64,000 nucleotides of DNA, taken from NCBI GenBank assembly GCA_003615045.1, contig ML014120.1, positions 62,001 through 126,000 on the forward strand, given 5' to 3'. The notes under the pieces were generated by a model. It was not told where the DNA came from and did not search any database. It worked only from the letters and a program-made list of their open reading frames with translations. The DNA is from Caulochytrium protostelioides. Lineage: Eukaryota > Chytridiomycota > Caulochytriomycetes > Caulochytriales > Caulochytriaceae. The position numbers and the translations under genes are program-made. The number at the start of each line of letters is the position of its first letter. Position 1 is the stretch's first letter. Below are positions 31,397-40,576 of the stretch, piece by piece.

Positions 31397-31585
31397 GAGC
31401 CGACGGCCGTCGACCCGGTCCGCACGACCCGGGTGCATGCCTAGACGCATGTGGTCCTGTAACTCGGTCAACGCCGGCGCCAGGGGATCGTGGTTCGAGG
31501 TTTGCTGTGGTGTGAATCCATCAACGGCAAGTTCGTGAACCGCGATCTCAATGCCGCGTTGAACATCCGACGCTGTCTGGCCTGA
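31397..31585 (+). pseudogene. Fanzor/TnpB-like nuclease, decayed C-terminal tail
   Basis: In one frame the sequence reads VDPVRTTRVHA, a stop, THVVL, a stop, then GQRRRQGIVVRGLLWCESIN, GKFVNRDLNAALNIRRCLA and a terminal stop. The string NRDLNAALNI is the RuvC-III block of TnpB and its eukaryotic relatives, the Fanzor proteins, which are RNA-guided DNA nucleases; the putative catalytic Asp codon is at 31544. VRGLLWC is the sequence that usually precedes it in fungal members, and VDPVRTT resembles their VDEfRT(T/S) block with the Glu lost. Two in-frame stops (31442, 31460) show it is dead. No N-terminal part is visible upstream. Confidence 0.65.
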
Positions 31586-32340
31586 CCCGTCAGACTGAAG
31601 GCGTTGTGCCGCAACCAAGGAGCTGCTGCAGCCCCAGATTGGCAGGCTCATCCGCCACCGAACCAAGATGCATGCCGCCTCGGTGGGGATCCCTGGGGGG
31701 CACCAGGGAGGACATGGTGTGCGTGTTGGGTCGCGGAGGTCGAGCCTTTACATTTTTCAAAACAATCATATCGGCTTTCTCTCCTTTCATACCCGATGTC
31801 TTCATTGTCTGGATCCAATAGGCGGAGATTCCCGAATGGTTTTTGGATCACAGTGGCGTGCGCTACGAGTGGAAGGTGTGGCGCATCGAAAGCCCGACAG
31901 AAGCCCCCCGCGGCGGCGCCACAGACCCCGACGTCGCCAATGAGCCCGGGAACGCCCAGAACACGTACACTATTGGAACGTGCATGAGCACGACGAGCAA
32001 CCACAGGGTCCTCCGGATCAGCAGGTGCATGGTGCTCGGTGCATGAGGCGTGATATGGGCATGTTGCTCAGCCCCCTGCTCATCCCATCCAAGGAGCGTG
32101 CACGCACCCTCGCTGCGGGGGGCGCTCGCTGTCGCTGATCACCAACCAAGGCAAAACGAAACGAAACAAGCCGAACCGACGCATGATGAAGCAGCTCTGA
32201 TGCTGTCGAAGCTGCTGATTCGCGTTAGAGTGCATCCTTCCTGAGACCGCGCGGTCTCTCTCTCCCGACAGCGGTTGGCTGGTTTTCCGCTGACCGTCCG
32301 CGGTGGTTTAGCCCTTCGACCGGCGACGTCGATCCCAAGC
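31586..32340. other. Intergenic region upstream of PRP38
   Basis: A 0.75-kb stretch that follows the Fanzor tail and ends at the PRP38 start codon. Besides the exon-like piece at 31.82-32.05 kb it contains only short frames. TCTCTCTCTCCCGACAGC just upstream of PRP38 at 32.26 kb could be an initiation region or an acceptor site. Confidence 0.4.
31818..32044 (+). other. Exon-like open segment of unknown origin
   Basis: After an acceptor-like GGATCCAATAG the frame reads AEIPEWFLDHSGVRYEWKVW and RIESPTEAPRG, then degenerates before a stop at about 32044. The first 30 residues have a plausible globular composition, unlike the surrounding low-complexity frames. I do not recognise the family. It may be another captured or orphan exon. 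Confidence 0.3.
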
Positions 32341-33576
32341 ATGGTCATCACGGCAACCACGCTTCCGCGGGCCGGGCTCGTCCCACCGCCTCCTGAAGAC
32401 GATCCGACCCTGCCCGACCAGCGCTTTGATCCGTATGCCCCCGAGAACCCCGAGCGCCAGGCCAAGGCCGAGGCCTGGCTGTTTCTGCTGGATCCGCTCA
32501 TCCGCAGCCGCATCTACGACTCGGTCTACTGGAAGGAGCACTGCTTTGGGCTCAATGAGAGCACGCTGATTGACCGCGTGGCCGACCACGTGCGGTGCGT
32601 GGGCGGGCTCTACAGCGCGTCGCGCGTGACGCCGTTCCTCTGTCTAGTGCAGAAGCTGCTGCAGATCGCGCCCTCGCCGGCAGTAGTGCAGCTCTACATC
32701 CAGCACCCGGGCAGCAAGTACGTGCGTGCGCTCGGCGCCGTGGGCGCGCGGCTCATGTTACCCGCCGTCGATGTGTATACCTTGCTGGAGCCGCTGCGCA
32801 CCGATTGCCGCAAACTCCGCTACCGTCTCGCGAGCGGCCAAGTCCGCTTGCTCCACGTGGACGAGCTGGCCGATATGCTGCTCCGAGACGAGCGCGTGTT
32901 CGGGATCGCGCTGCCCCGACTCACGTCACGACGACTGCTTGAAGAAGCGGGCACCTTGGACGTCTACGTGTCGCCGCTGGAGGAATCCTGCGAAGATGAG
33001 GATGTCCAGATGGAACCCGATGTCGAGCACAACGACCTGGCGGACGACGAGAGCATGCAAGCACCGGCCGAAGCCATCGACGCACCCAGAGACGAGCATG
33101 CTGAGCATGCTGAGCCTGACGAGAACGATGCTGGAGCGAGCCGACCCTACCCTGGTGCTTCCCCAACGTCCGTCGCCCGTGGCCATGCTCTGCTCGACAA
33201 TATGCCGTCTGCCGCCCACGGGGGATCAGACGTGCCCGAACTCCCGGCGACATCCTCGGCGCGCCCCAGTCCGCCACCGCCGATGGTGGTCGATGCAGCG
33301 ACGCCAGCCCGTGCCGCCACCGTCCCTGTCACCCCCGCCGATGACCAGCGGCCGCCGTCCAAGAAACGGAAGGCGGGCGGCCAATCAGGCGGCCGTCTCG
33401 GACGCCTGCTGAAGCCGGCCGCCGCGGTATCCGCCGAAACCGCGCGTCCTGCCGCCGATGCCGATGCCGGCCCGGCGCCGCGTGCCGATGCGGAGGACAG
33501 CGGAGGTGCGGACGGCATGTCCGTCGAGGCGTCGAATGCGCTGCGGCGGAAGCTCGGGCTGCCGGAGCTGCGCTAG
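32341..33576 (+). CDS. PRP38: Pre-mRNA-splicing factor Prp38
   Basis: A 411-residue protein. Prp38 is a component of the spliceosomal B complex needed for its activation, acting in the nucleus. The conserved PRP38 domain fills about residues 50-215: LIRSRIYDSVYWKEHCFGL, VGGLYSASRVTPFLCLVQKL, KYVRALGAVGARLM, YTLLEPLRTDCRKLRYR, HVDELADMLL and ALPRLTSRRLLEEA. After it comes an acidic stretch and a Pro/Ala/Ser-rich tail of 180 residues ending VEASNALRRKLGLPELR. This tail lacks the long RS repeats of the animal Prp38 proteins. The ATG at 32341 is the first ATG of the frame. No intron is needed. Confidence 0.95.
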   Translation: MVITATTLPRAGLVPPPPEDDPTLPDQRFDPYAPENPERQAKAEAWLFLLDPLIRSRIYDSVYWKEHCFGLNESTLIDRVADHVRCVGGLYSASRVTPFLCLVQKLLQIAPSPAVVQLYIQHPGSKYVRALGAVGARLMLPAVDVYTLLEPLRTDCRKLRYRLASGQVRLLHVDELADMLLRDERVFGIALPRLTSRRLLEEAGTLDVYVSPLEESCEDEDVQMEPDVEHNDLADDESMQAPAEAIDAPRDEHAEHAEPDENDAGASRPYPGASPTSVARGHALLDNMPSAAHGGSDVPELPATSSARPSPPPPMVVDAATPARAATVPVTPADDQRPPSKKRKAGGQSGGRLGRLLKPAAAVSAETARPAADADAGPAPRADAEDSGGADGMSVEASNALRRKLGLPELR

Positions 33577-34196
33577 AAGGGCGACCGGTCGGCTATCCAC
33601 GTGGGGGCCTCGCATGAGGGTCGTTGCTGGTGCTGGCGCTGGCGCCCCGGGACCGGGTGCGGAAGGCTTGCTGGCGGGCCGATCGAGCGCCGTGCCGTGG
33701 GGGGAAGGGGCATCCGGCGACGCCGGCCGAAGGCGGGGGGCCGTGCGCCAGCGGGGGTCTAGGGCGGCGAAGCTGGTGTGACGGCGTTGGGCGGGCTGCG
33801 ATCTGGAAGCGATCGACACCCAGCACAGAGAGTATACTGTGGTCTCATTGATCGCGAACCTGCTGATCTGGACCGGCAAGCCCGAGATTATCCATGGCGT
33901 TACCCGTGGGATCGTCGCCTCGCGTACGACGCACCGCCCCCAGTGGATCCCCGTCACCATCCATAGCCGATCCGTGCGTCTGACTCGCAACACACCACCC
34001 TGACGACTCGTAATCAATTCATCTGCCATTCGTCGAGTGCGTATGCTTGCTCACATCAGATAACGGCTTACCCGAATCGATCGGCGCAACCACTGACCCA
34101 GTCCCACAGAGACGGCGATCCCTGCTCATCGAGCGCTGTACCAGACGGCCTGCTCATCCTCGTTTCCCTTGCTGCGCCACATCACCGTATCGTCCA
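33577..34196. other. Intergenic, no gene recognised
   Basis: A 0.6-kb region between PRP38 and the LRRC6/DNAAF11 gene, both on the plus strand. It contains the PRP38 3' end and the next promoter. Frames crossing it on both strands have no motif. Confidence 0.55.
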
Positions 34197-35900
34197 ATGG
34201 GCAAGCGCAGTAAGTGCCATGCTATGGCGATCCCATGCGCTCAAGGCAGCAGATCGCTGACCGGCTGTCGATTGGTGATCCGCCTCGCCGACCTCGCTGC
34301 TCATCGACTTCGTCCATCCATGCGAGCCGACTCATCCAGCCATGCGAATGATGTGTCTCTGGCATCCGTGTTCTGATGGTCCATCGGCCAAATCCCTGCT
34401 GCCGGACTAGTCACGCGTGAGCTTCTTAAAAAGCGCGCGGAGCACAATGACGGCGATCTCGCGACGCTGCAGGAGGTGACGCTCCACCAGTATGATATCG
34501 AAAAGATTGAGGGCCTTGAGGAGAATTGTCGCGACCTGGAAATCGTGTTTTTGCAAAACAACCAGATCGGCCGCATCGAGAATGTTGGCAAGCTCAAGGG
34601 GCTGCGGTACCTGCAGCTGGCATTGAATAACATTCGCCATATCGAGAATCTGCAGCATAACGAGGCCCTCGAGAAGCTCGATCTGACCGTGAATTTTGTC
34701 GAGAACCCGCTCGATCTCGAGAATCTAAAGGACAATTACCGCCTGCGCGAGCTCTACCTCGTCGGCAACCCCGTCAACAAGCTCGACGGGTACCGCGCGT
34801 TTGCGATCCATACCTTGCCGCAGTTGCGCGTGCTGGATGGCGTCGAGATCACTCGCACCGAGCGGCTCGAGGCGGCCCAGCAGTATGAAGCGCTGCGCGC
34901 TGCGTATGTTGAAACCTATAAAGCGCCGGCAGCCGGCGGTCGCCATGTTCCCGTGGAGGACATGGATGCGTCGGACGCTCATACTACGGCTAGCGCGGAG
35001 ACGGACACTGCGGCTGCTGCCACCGATCCGCAGGCGTTCCAGTCGGAGGTGGTACCGCACACGCCGAGCGCTCGGCTGAAGGTGGCGCGCGACCTGGAAG
35101 CGCTACGTCAACGCGACGCGGCGCGTGAGCCGACAATCAAGCCGCTCGAGAAGCCCACCGTGAACCGCGATCTCGTCTTTGGCGCCGACGGCCGCGTGCG
35201 CCAGAAGAACGAGGGCAAGTGGGCCTTCACGCTGCGCGACACGCCGCAGCTGCTCGTCCTCGATCTCGCCATCAGCCGCTTCCTGGACACGAGCTTGCTG
35301 GACGTCGACCTGCAGCCGACCTATGTCCGGATTCTGATTAAGGGCAAGCTCTTCCAGCTCGCGCTCGACACGCGGGTCGTGCCGGAGCAGTCGCTCTGCG
35401 AGCGCAGCACGCTGACGGGCGCCCTGCAGCTGAGTATGCGCAAGGCCCCGTCCCAGCCGGTGGCCGCTACCGATGCCACCGACGCCGTCGACGCCGTCGA
35501 TGCTGCCGACGCGGCCCCTGAAGCCGGGAGCGCGGTGGACACGGCGGAGCTCACGCGGGAGGCGCGGAAGCAACAGGGCGGCGCGATCCTGTCCCAGGCC
35601 GATCGCCAAGCCGCCGCGAAAGCCGCGCTGCAGGCCGCGACCTCGTCGTCCAAGTATACTTCGCGGCGGGCCCAGCTCACGGGAACGGTGGACATCCGCG
35701 GGATCGTCGCGTCCGCGTCCGTGTCAGCGCCCACCGGCGCTTCCGGCTCGGCCGCCAAGCCCCAGACGGCGCCCTGTGCTGGCGAGTCGGGCGTCGGCGG
35801 CGCGATGCCGATTCACAACGTGAAGCACATGGTGGACCCGGTCCCGGTCGTCGTGCCGGACGATTTCGTCGACGACCCCGACGTACCGCCGCTCTGCTAG
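34197..35900 (+). CDS. DNAAF11: LRRC6/DNAAF11 axonemal dynein assembly factor
   Basis: Two exons (34197-34209 and 34411-35900) give 500 residues, near the 466 of the human protein. DNAAF11 (LRRC6, fly tilB) acts in the cytoplasm to pre-assemble dynein arms for motile cilia. The spliced N-terminus MGKRITRELLKKRAEHNDGD aligns with the family start. Leucine-rich repeats occupy about 20-130 (IVFLQNNQIGRIENVGKLKG, LQLALNNIRHIENL, LDLTVNFVENPL, ELYLVGNPVNKL) with an LRRCT-like cap. A CS-like domain follows at about 260-340 (LLVLDLAISRFLDTSLLDVD, LQPTYVRILIKGK). The last residues DDFVDDPDVPPLC match the conserved family tail. Its presence shows the organism makes flagellated cells. Confidence 0.96.
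34210..34410 (+). other. Intron of the DNAAF11 gene
   Basis: A 201-bp intron with donor GTAAGT and acceptor GGACTAG. The first coding exon is 13 nt. The split codon is rebuilt as ATC (Ile), the residue expected after the initiator region of the family (human MGWIT). Confidence 0.9.
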
Positions 35901-36469
35901 CGGCAGACACGATGCGAGCTATATCCTCTCATTCTTTACTAATCGTGATGAGTCCAGTTTAATGATGAGTCCCGTTTCGTCCAACGGTCCAGCGGTCGCA
36001 CCCGCCGTCTTGCCATGACGAGGGTCCGATCGGTCCCCGCCTGGGGAGGTCCCCCCACCTGCCGCAAGAGCGAGGCCCAGCAGTAAAAGGGTGCAATCAG
36101 CGTGGATCGCCGGGGGCGGTCATGTGCCCACAACGCGGTGTGACTCGATTCGATCCGCGGATCCGAACTGGGGATGCGCGTGCCATCATACGATCATACC
36201 TGTGCAGAAGTGCGAAGCGCAAGATCCAATGATCAGCGATGTCATCTTGAATCAACCTCTCACTCTTTCCTGTATCGCCGACAACCGCAGATCGCTCGAC
36301 CTCCCCCCTGCCCATCTCAGTTTCGGCTTCTGATTGCTCGACAGCTGCGTGCTTGGCTCCATTGCAGCGAGCACGACTGACTTGATCCCAGCTCGTGTCG
36401 TCCTGCATCGTGCTATCCTAACTCGTCTGCGTCACTCGTGGTCCTCTGACTGCTGCTTGGTCGCGTACC
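35901..36469. other. Intergenic, no gene recognised
   Basis: A 0.57-kb stretch between the DNAAF11 and T-protein genes, AT-richer than the coding regions. Two TGATGAGTCC copies (35947 and 35963) lie close together but do not fit a ribozyme. Confidence 0.55.
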
Positions 36470-37902
36470 ATGCATCGGTTTCTGCCGCGATCGGCGGCCG
36501 TCGGCCGGCCGTGGCAGCGCGTGGTCGGACGCCTGGGGGTCCAGCCGGCCCTAACACGCGTTCTGCCGTCTGGATGTCGATGGGGCTCGTCGAGCTCGGC
36601 GGCGCCCCCGCTTCGGGTAAGACGATGATTCGCCATGCCGCGTTCGAGAAAAACAAAATGAAAACGAAAATGAAAACGCAATGACTGACCGGATGACGAT
36701 CGGTCTCTGATGGCAATCATGCCATGGTATCGTGTGAGCAGAAGACCGCGCTCTGGGACCTGCACCGCGCGCACGGTGGCAAGATGGTCGGCTTTGCTGG
36801 ATGGTCGATGCCCGTGCAGTACCTGGACCAGACGATCTCGGGCTCGCATCTGTGGACCCGCGAGAAAGCGTCCGTCTTTGACGTCTCGCACATGCTACAG
36901 ACCCACTGGACCGGCGCGGACCACGTCGCGTTTCTGGAGCGCCTCGTCGTCGCCGATCTGCGCGAGCTCCCGCTCGGCCACTCGCAGCTCTCGGTCATGA
37001 CGAACGCGCACGGCGGCATCGTCGATGACACGATCCTCAACAAGTATAGCAGCGACGCGGTATACATGGTCACCAACGCCGGTTGCGCCGATAAGGACAT
37101 CGCGCACATGGAAGCTACGCTCGCGAAAGCGCGCCAGGAGGGGATGGACGTGCAGTATCGCGTGATCGACCGCTCGCTTGTGGCGCTGCAGGGCCCCGCG
37201 AGCATGGCCGTGCTGCAGGGCCTCGTCGGCGCGGACGTGGACCTCGCGGCGATGCCGTTCATGACGGCGCAGCCCATGACGGTAGCCGGCCACGCGTGCT
37301 ACGTGACGCGCGGCGGGTATACGGGCGAGGACGGCTTCGAGCTCTCGGTGGACCACGCGGCCGCAGCGCCGCTCGTCGAGGCGCTGCTCGCGCATCCCGA
37401 CACCGTCCGGCTCGCGGGCCTCGGCGCTCGCGACAGCCTCCGCCTCGAGGCCGGGCTGTGCCTGTACGGCCACGACCTGAGCGACGCGACGACCCCCGTG
37501 GCCGCGGGGCTGGCGTGGACGATCGGCGCCCGCCGCCGTCGCGAGGGCGGGTTCCTAGGCGCCGACGCGGTGCTGGCGCAGCTGGGCGCCCCGGGCGCCG
37601 CGACCGTGGCGGCGCGCCGCGTCGGGCTGATCGTGGACGGCGCGCCGGCGCGCGAGGGCGCCGTCGTGTATGCTGCACCGCCGGCCGGCGAGCCCTTCGA
37701 TCCCCTGCACCCGGGTGAGTCGATTGGCCACGTCACGTCCGGATGCCCGTCGCCATGCCTGCGCCAGAACATCGCCATGGCCTATGTCCGCCGGGGCCAC
37801 CACAAGATCGGCACGACGGTCTATGTGAAGGTCCGCACGCGCTTCCAGAAGGCCACGGTCTCCAAGATGCCGTTTGTCCCAACGCGGTACCACCGCGTCT
37901 AA
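36470..37902 (+). CDS. GCV1: Aminomethyltransferase, glycine cleavage system T protein
   Basis: Two exons (36470-36616 and 36742-37902) encode 435 residues (yeast Gcv1 has 400). In mitochondria the T protein transfers the methylene group from the aminomethyl-lipoyl H protein to tetrahydrofolate and releases ammonia. Exon 1 supplies 49 residues of Arg/Ser/Ala-rich presequence (MHRFLPRSAAVGRPWQRVVG). Exon 2 starts KTALWDLHRAHGGKMVGFAG, followed by SVFDVSHM, VDDTILNK, YMVTNAGCADKDIAH, VALQGPAS, TRGGYTGEDGFEL, GLGARDSLRLEAGLCLYGHD and GHVTSGCPSPCL, all T-protein landmarks. An in-frame ATG at 36724 lies within the intron and would lack a targeting sequence, so the two-exon model is preferred. Confidence 0.95.
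36617..36741 (+). other. Intron of the T-protein gene
   Basis: A 125-bp intron between codons: donor GTAAGA, a GACTGACC branch-point-like sequence near 36.685 kb, acceptor TGAGCAG. It separates the mitochondrial presequence from the enzyme. Confidence 0.85.
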
Positions 37903-38367
37903 GTTCTCCGCGATAACATTCGATGATCAAAGCTTGGCGAGACCACGACGGGTTACTGCACGCGCGAAGGGGGCTCCGTATCGTGCAGTCATTCGCAAGA
38001 TCGGCGGCAGGCCACGTCGCGTTGGAGGGGTTTGCGGGACTGAGTGCGGGGCGTGGCGGATGGTCGGTGGGTGGTCGACTAACCCTCTAAGCGTGGCCCA
38101 GCTCAGCCCACGACGGCGGGCGGCACGGGGGTCCCGCCAGCAACCGCAACAACAAAGCCAAAAAGCCATGGGCGGATCAGCCAACGTCGGAGCGTAGGTT
38201 GCAGAACTAGCGATGAACATGTCGCTGGAGTGGTAAGCGCCAAACGAATCCACTGGTTCCATCTCATCCCGTGCGAGCACCCCTCCATCGTCGGTCTTTC
38301 CACCTTCAGCAGCGGTGAGCCTTCTTTCGTTGCTCCGCGTTGCTCCGCGCTGCTTGCTGGATACCGT
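37903..38367. other. Intergenic, no gene recognised
   Basis: A 0.46-kb gap between the T-protein gene and the following unknown gene. The reading frame of the downstream gene is open back to 38230, so a start there cannot be excluded, but that part lacks coding character. Confidence 0.5.
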
Positions 38368-38960
38368 ATGACGATGGCGGCGCCGTTGTCCTGCCCGGCC
38401 GTCGGACCGGACGCCCACGGCGCAGGCGCCTGGTGTCCCCAGGCCGCCATGGCGCTCATGGGCGTCGCGGCGCAGGCGCCGTCGAGCCAACCTCCCGACT
38501 ATACCCATCGCTGCCGGTCCTACGAAGTCATGCGCGATCGGCTCTGCCAGGACCCCTGCCGCCCCGGCTCCCGCCCTGTGGCAGAGGGTCAGGCCGATCT
38601 CCGCGGCTCCCTCCTCTGGCTCGCCCAATGGACAGCGGCCGCGGCGTCGGCCGCCGCCACGCCACGACGCCGGCGCTCCCGCTCTCCGCATACCGGGACA
38701 ACCGCGGCGCCCTCGGCCCAGTTCCCGCGCCCTCGTGATCTGGCGGCCTCGCCGGCCCACGGAGCCCCGTCGGCCGTCGCGGCGCCGCCGACGGCGCTAC
38801 TGGCAACGGTGGTGGCCAAGGAGGCGCGGCGGGTGCGACGTGGCGCCGCGCCGCGGTACCGGCTTCCCGAACGGCGGACGCGCCGCGGCCACGAGTCGCA
38901 GCGACTGTGGTGGTCGCTGGTCCATCTGCGTGCCGGCGCCGAGGCCGTGCAGGCCGCCGA

Positions 38961-39033
<73 letters not shown>

Positions 39034-39817
39034 GCTGCTGCTGCTGCTGAATCACCGGTCGATGGTGCGGCGATGGCGGTGGATGCGCCGAAGACAGAGC
39101 CGGCGGCAGCCGCCCAAGCGTCGACCCATCCCGCTACGGCTGGACTACCCGTGATCAGCTTTGATGTGGCATCATCACCCATCCAACTGGCGAGCGAGGT
39201 ACGTTTTTCCAGATGCTTTGACTGTAGTGGTGAGACGATGGCAACCTGATTATGATGGCCACCGGTGGAACTGACCATTTTTTTCTCTTTGTGTCGATTC
39301 ATGTGGATAGCGGCCGTTTGACAATGGCCGCGGAACCTCCGATCTTGGGCTCGAGCCGAATTCCGAGATGGCGTTTGATGCCGCCGCGTTTCTGGAGAAG
39401 GACCTCGACCTGTTCAATGGGCGCTCCTTTGCCTTATCCGACTCCGGCTCCGACGCTCGATCGGAAGAAGCGTCGGAGCCGGAAGGCCCGCTGCCGGCAC
39501 GACGGCGCCCGCTATCCGACTCTGACTCCGGCTCCGACTCTGACTCGGAGGTGGACGCCGACTCGGACTTGGAGCTGGGGCCCGAGCTGGAGCAAGCCGA
39601 GAGGATGAAGGCGGAGGCCTCGTCGGACGACCATCTGACGGCGGCGTGGCACCGCATGCCCGGGTCTGAGCTGGTTCTCGAGCCGACCTCTGAACTCCAG
39701 CCAGACCCGGTGAGGCCTCCACCCCGGCACGATGCAGGATCGACGGGAGCGCACGATTCGGACGGGAGCGTCGTCGTCTCGAGTGGCGAGCTCAGCAGCT
39801 TCTCGAGCGACATCTGA
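38368..39817 (+). CDS. Unknown acidic, Ala-tract protein
   Basis: I do not recognise this gene. The best model has two exons (38368-39198, 39311-39817) and 445 residues. Residues about 30-75 contain several Cys (YTHRCRSYEVMRDRLCQDPC) and may be folded. A basic patch near 165-185 reads RRTRRGHESQRLWWSLVHLR. It is followed by about 35 residues that are nearly all Ala, encoded by GCC and then a long GCT tract. After the intron comes FDAAAFLEKDLDLFNGRSFA, then long Ser/Asp/Glu repeats (SDSDSGSDSDSE) up to the end. The mixture of a basic segment and acidic Ser-rich tail suggests a nuclear protein, which is inference. Support for coding: matching phases across a canonical intron and composition distinct from the flanks. 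Confidence 0.55.
38985..39052 (+). repeat. Coding GCC/GCT tract (poly-Ala)
   Basis: A GCC run passing into an almost pure GCT run, interrupted by ACT, encodes Ala in the unknown protein. As a CTG/CAG-type triplet repeat it is probably length-variable. Confidence 0.85.
39199..39310 (+). other. Intron of the unknown acidic protein gene
   Basis: A 112-bp phase-0 intron, donor GTACGT, an AACTGACC branch-point-like sequence near 39.27 kb, a T-rich tract and acceptor GGATAG. Confidence 0.65.
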
Positions 39818-40576
39818 GTCCATCCCGGATTCCGGCATGCTTCCCACCACCACCAAACACATCATCCGTGCGATTCGCCCGTCCACCTGTTCTCTTGCAT
39901 GATCCGCGCGTTCTACCGGCTCAGAGACGCAGGCGCGATGCCGCCGACGGCCTTCACCCGTCGGGTGGCATCCTCATGGTCGAGGACGATGATGAGGCGG
40001 CGACTTTGCTAGGAGAGTCTGATGGTCCGCCACGTTAAAGCGGAAGGCGTCTGCCGGGGCCCCCTCGCTTCTGGAGCCTCCGCCGCGATGAGCGGAGATT
40101 CAAACGCGGGGGGCATGACGCCACATGCATGACGACACCGCCGGGTCTTTCCATGCCGTGCGACCACGCCGCGCCGGCGCTCTTGCGGGTCGCTAGGATC
40201 CGCTCGTCTCTCGCGACGCGACGTATCGCTCATGGCCACTTGACGGGGATCGCGGTCGCGGTCAGATCGCTGGAGCGGTCACCGCACGTGGCGACCGCAC
40301 GTGGCGACTGCACGTGGCGACCGCTCGTTGCGACCGCACGCGCAGGCTGTTCTTCTTGGTGTCATGGTCCGACCGAGACGGCTCCCGGCCATCGAACCCT
40401 CGGACCCGCTGACCAGGCTGGCCATCGGACCAATCCATACCCCGAGCGCGAGCGCTGCTAACACGCCTCCGCGCACCTCGGCGGGGTCCTATCGACGTGC
40501 GCGATCGGCGCGATCCCACGGCGGCCTCTAGCCCCGGGCCTGGGCTCCCCGCGGCCCGGCGGGAGCGGGTCCCGCG
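39818..40576. other. Intergenic region upstream of the DHHC gene
   Basis: A 0.76-kb stretch with no gene. Its most notable content is a 13-bp tandem repeat carrying CACGTG motifs at 40.28-40.34 kb. Confidence 0.6.
40281..40344. promoter_or_regulatory. 13-bp tandem repeat with three CACGTG E-boxes
   Basis: Four to five tandem copies of ACCGCACGTGGCG. The first three keep a perfect CACGTG core (40285, 40298, 40311) and the later ones have diverged. CACGTG is the standard site of bHLH factors such as Cbf1 or USF. The array is 233 bases upstream of the DHHC palmitoyltransferase start codon, a position fitting an upstream activating element; this role is inferred. Confidence 0.5.

Noticed and set aside
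35941-35985. Two TGATGAGTCC sequences followed by GTTTCGTCC, reminiscent of a hammerhead ribozyme core
   Set aside because: The GAAAC element lies on the opposite strand from the TGATGAG element, so neither strand can form the catalytic core.
36724-36741. ATG at 36724 as start of the T-protein gene
   Set aside because: It lies inside the intron defined by GTAAGA and TGAGCAG; the upstream exon supplies a proper mitochondrial presequence in matching phase.
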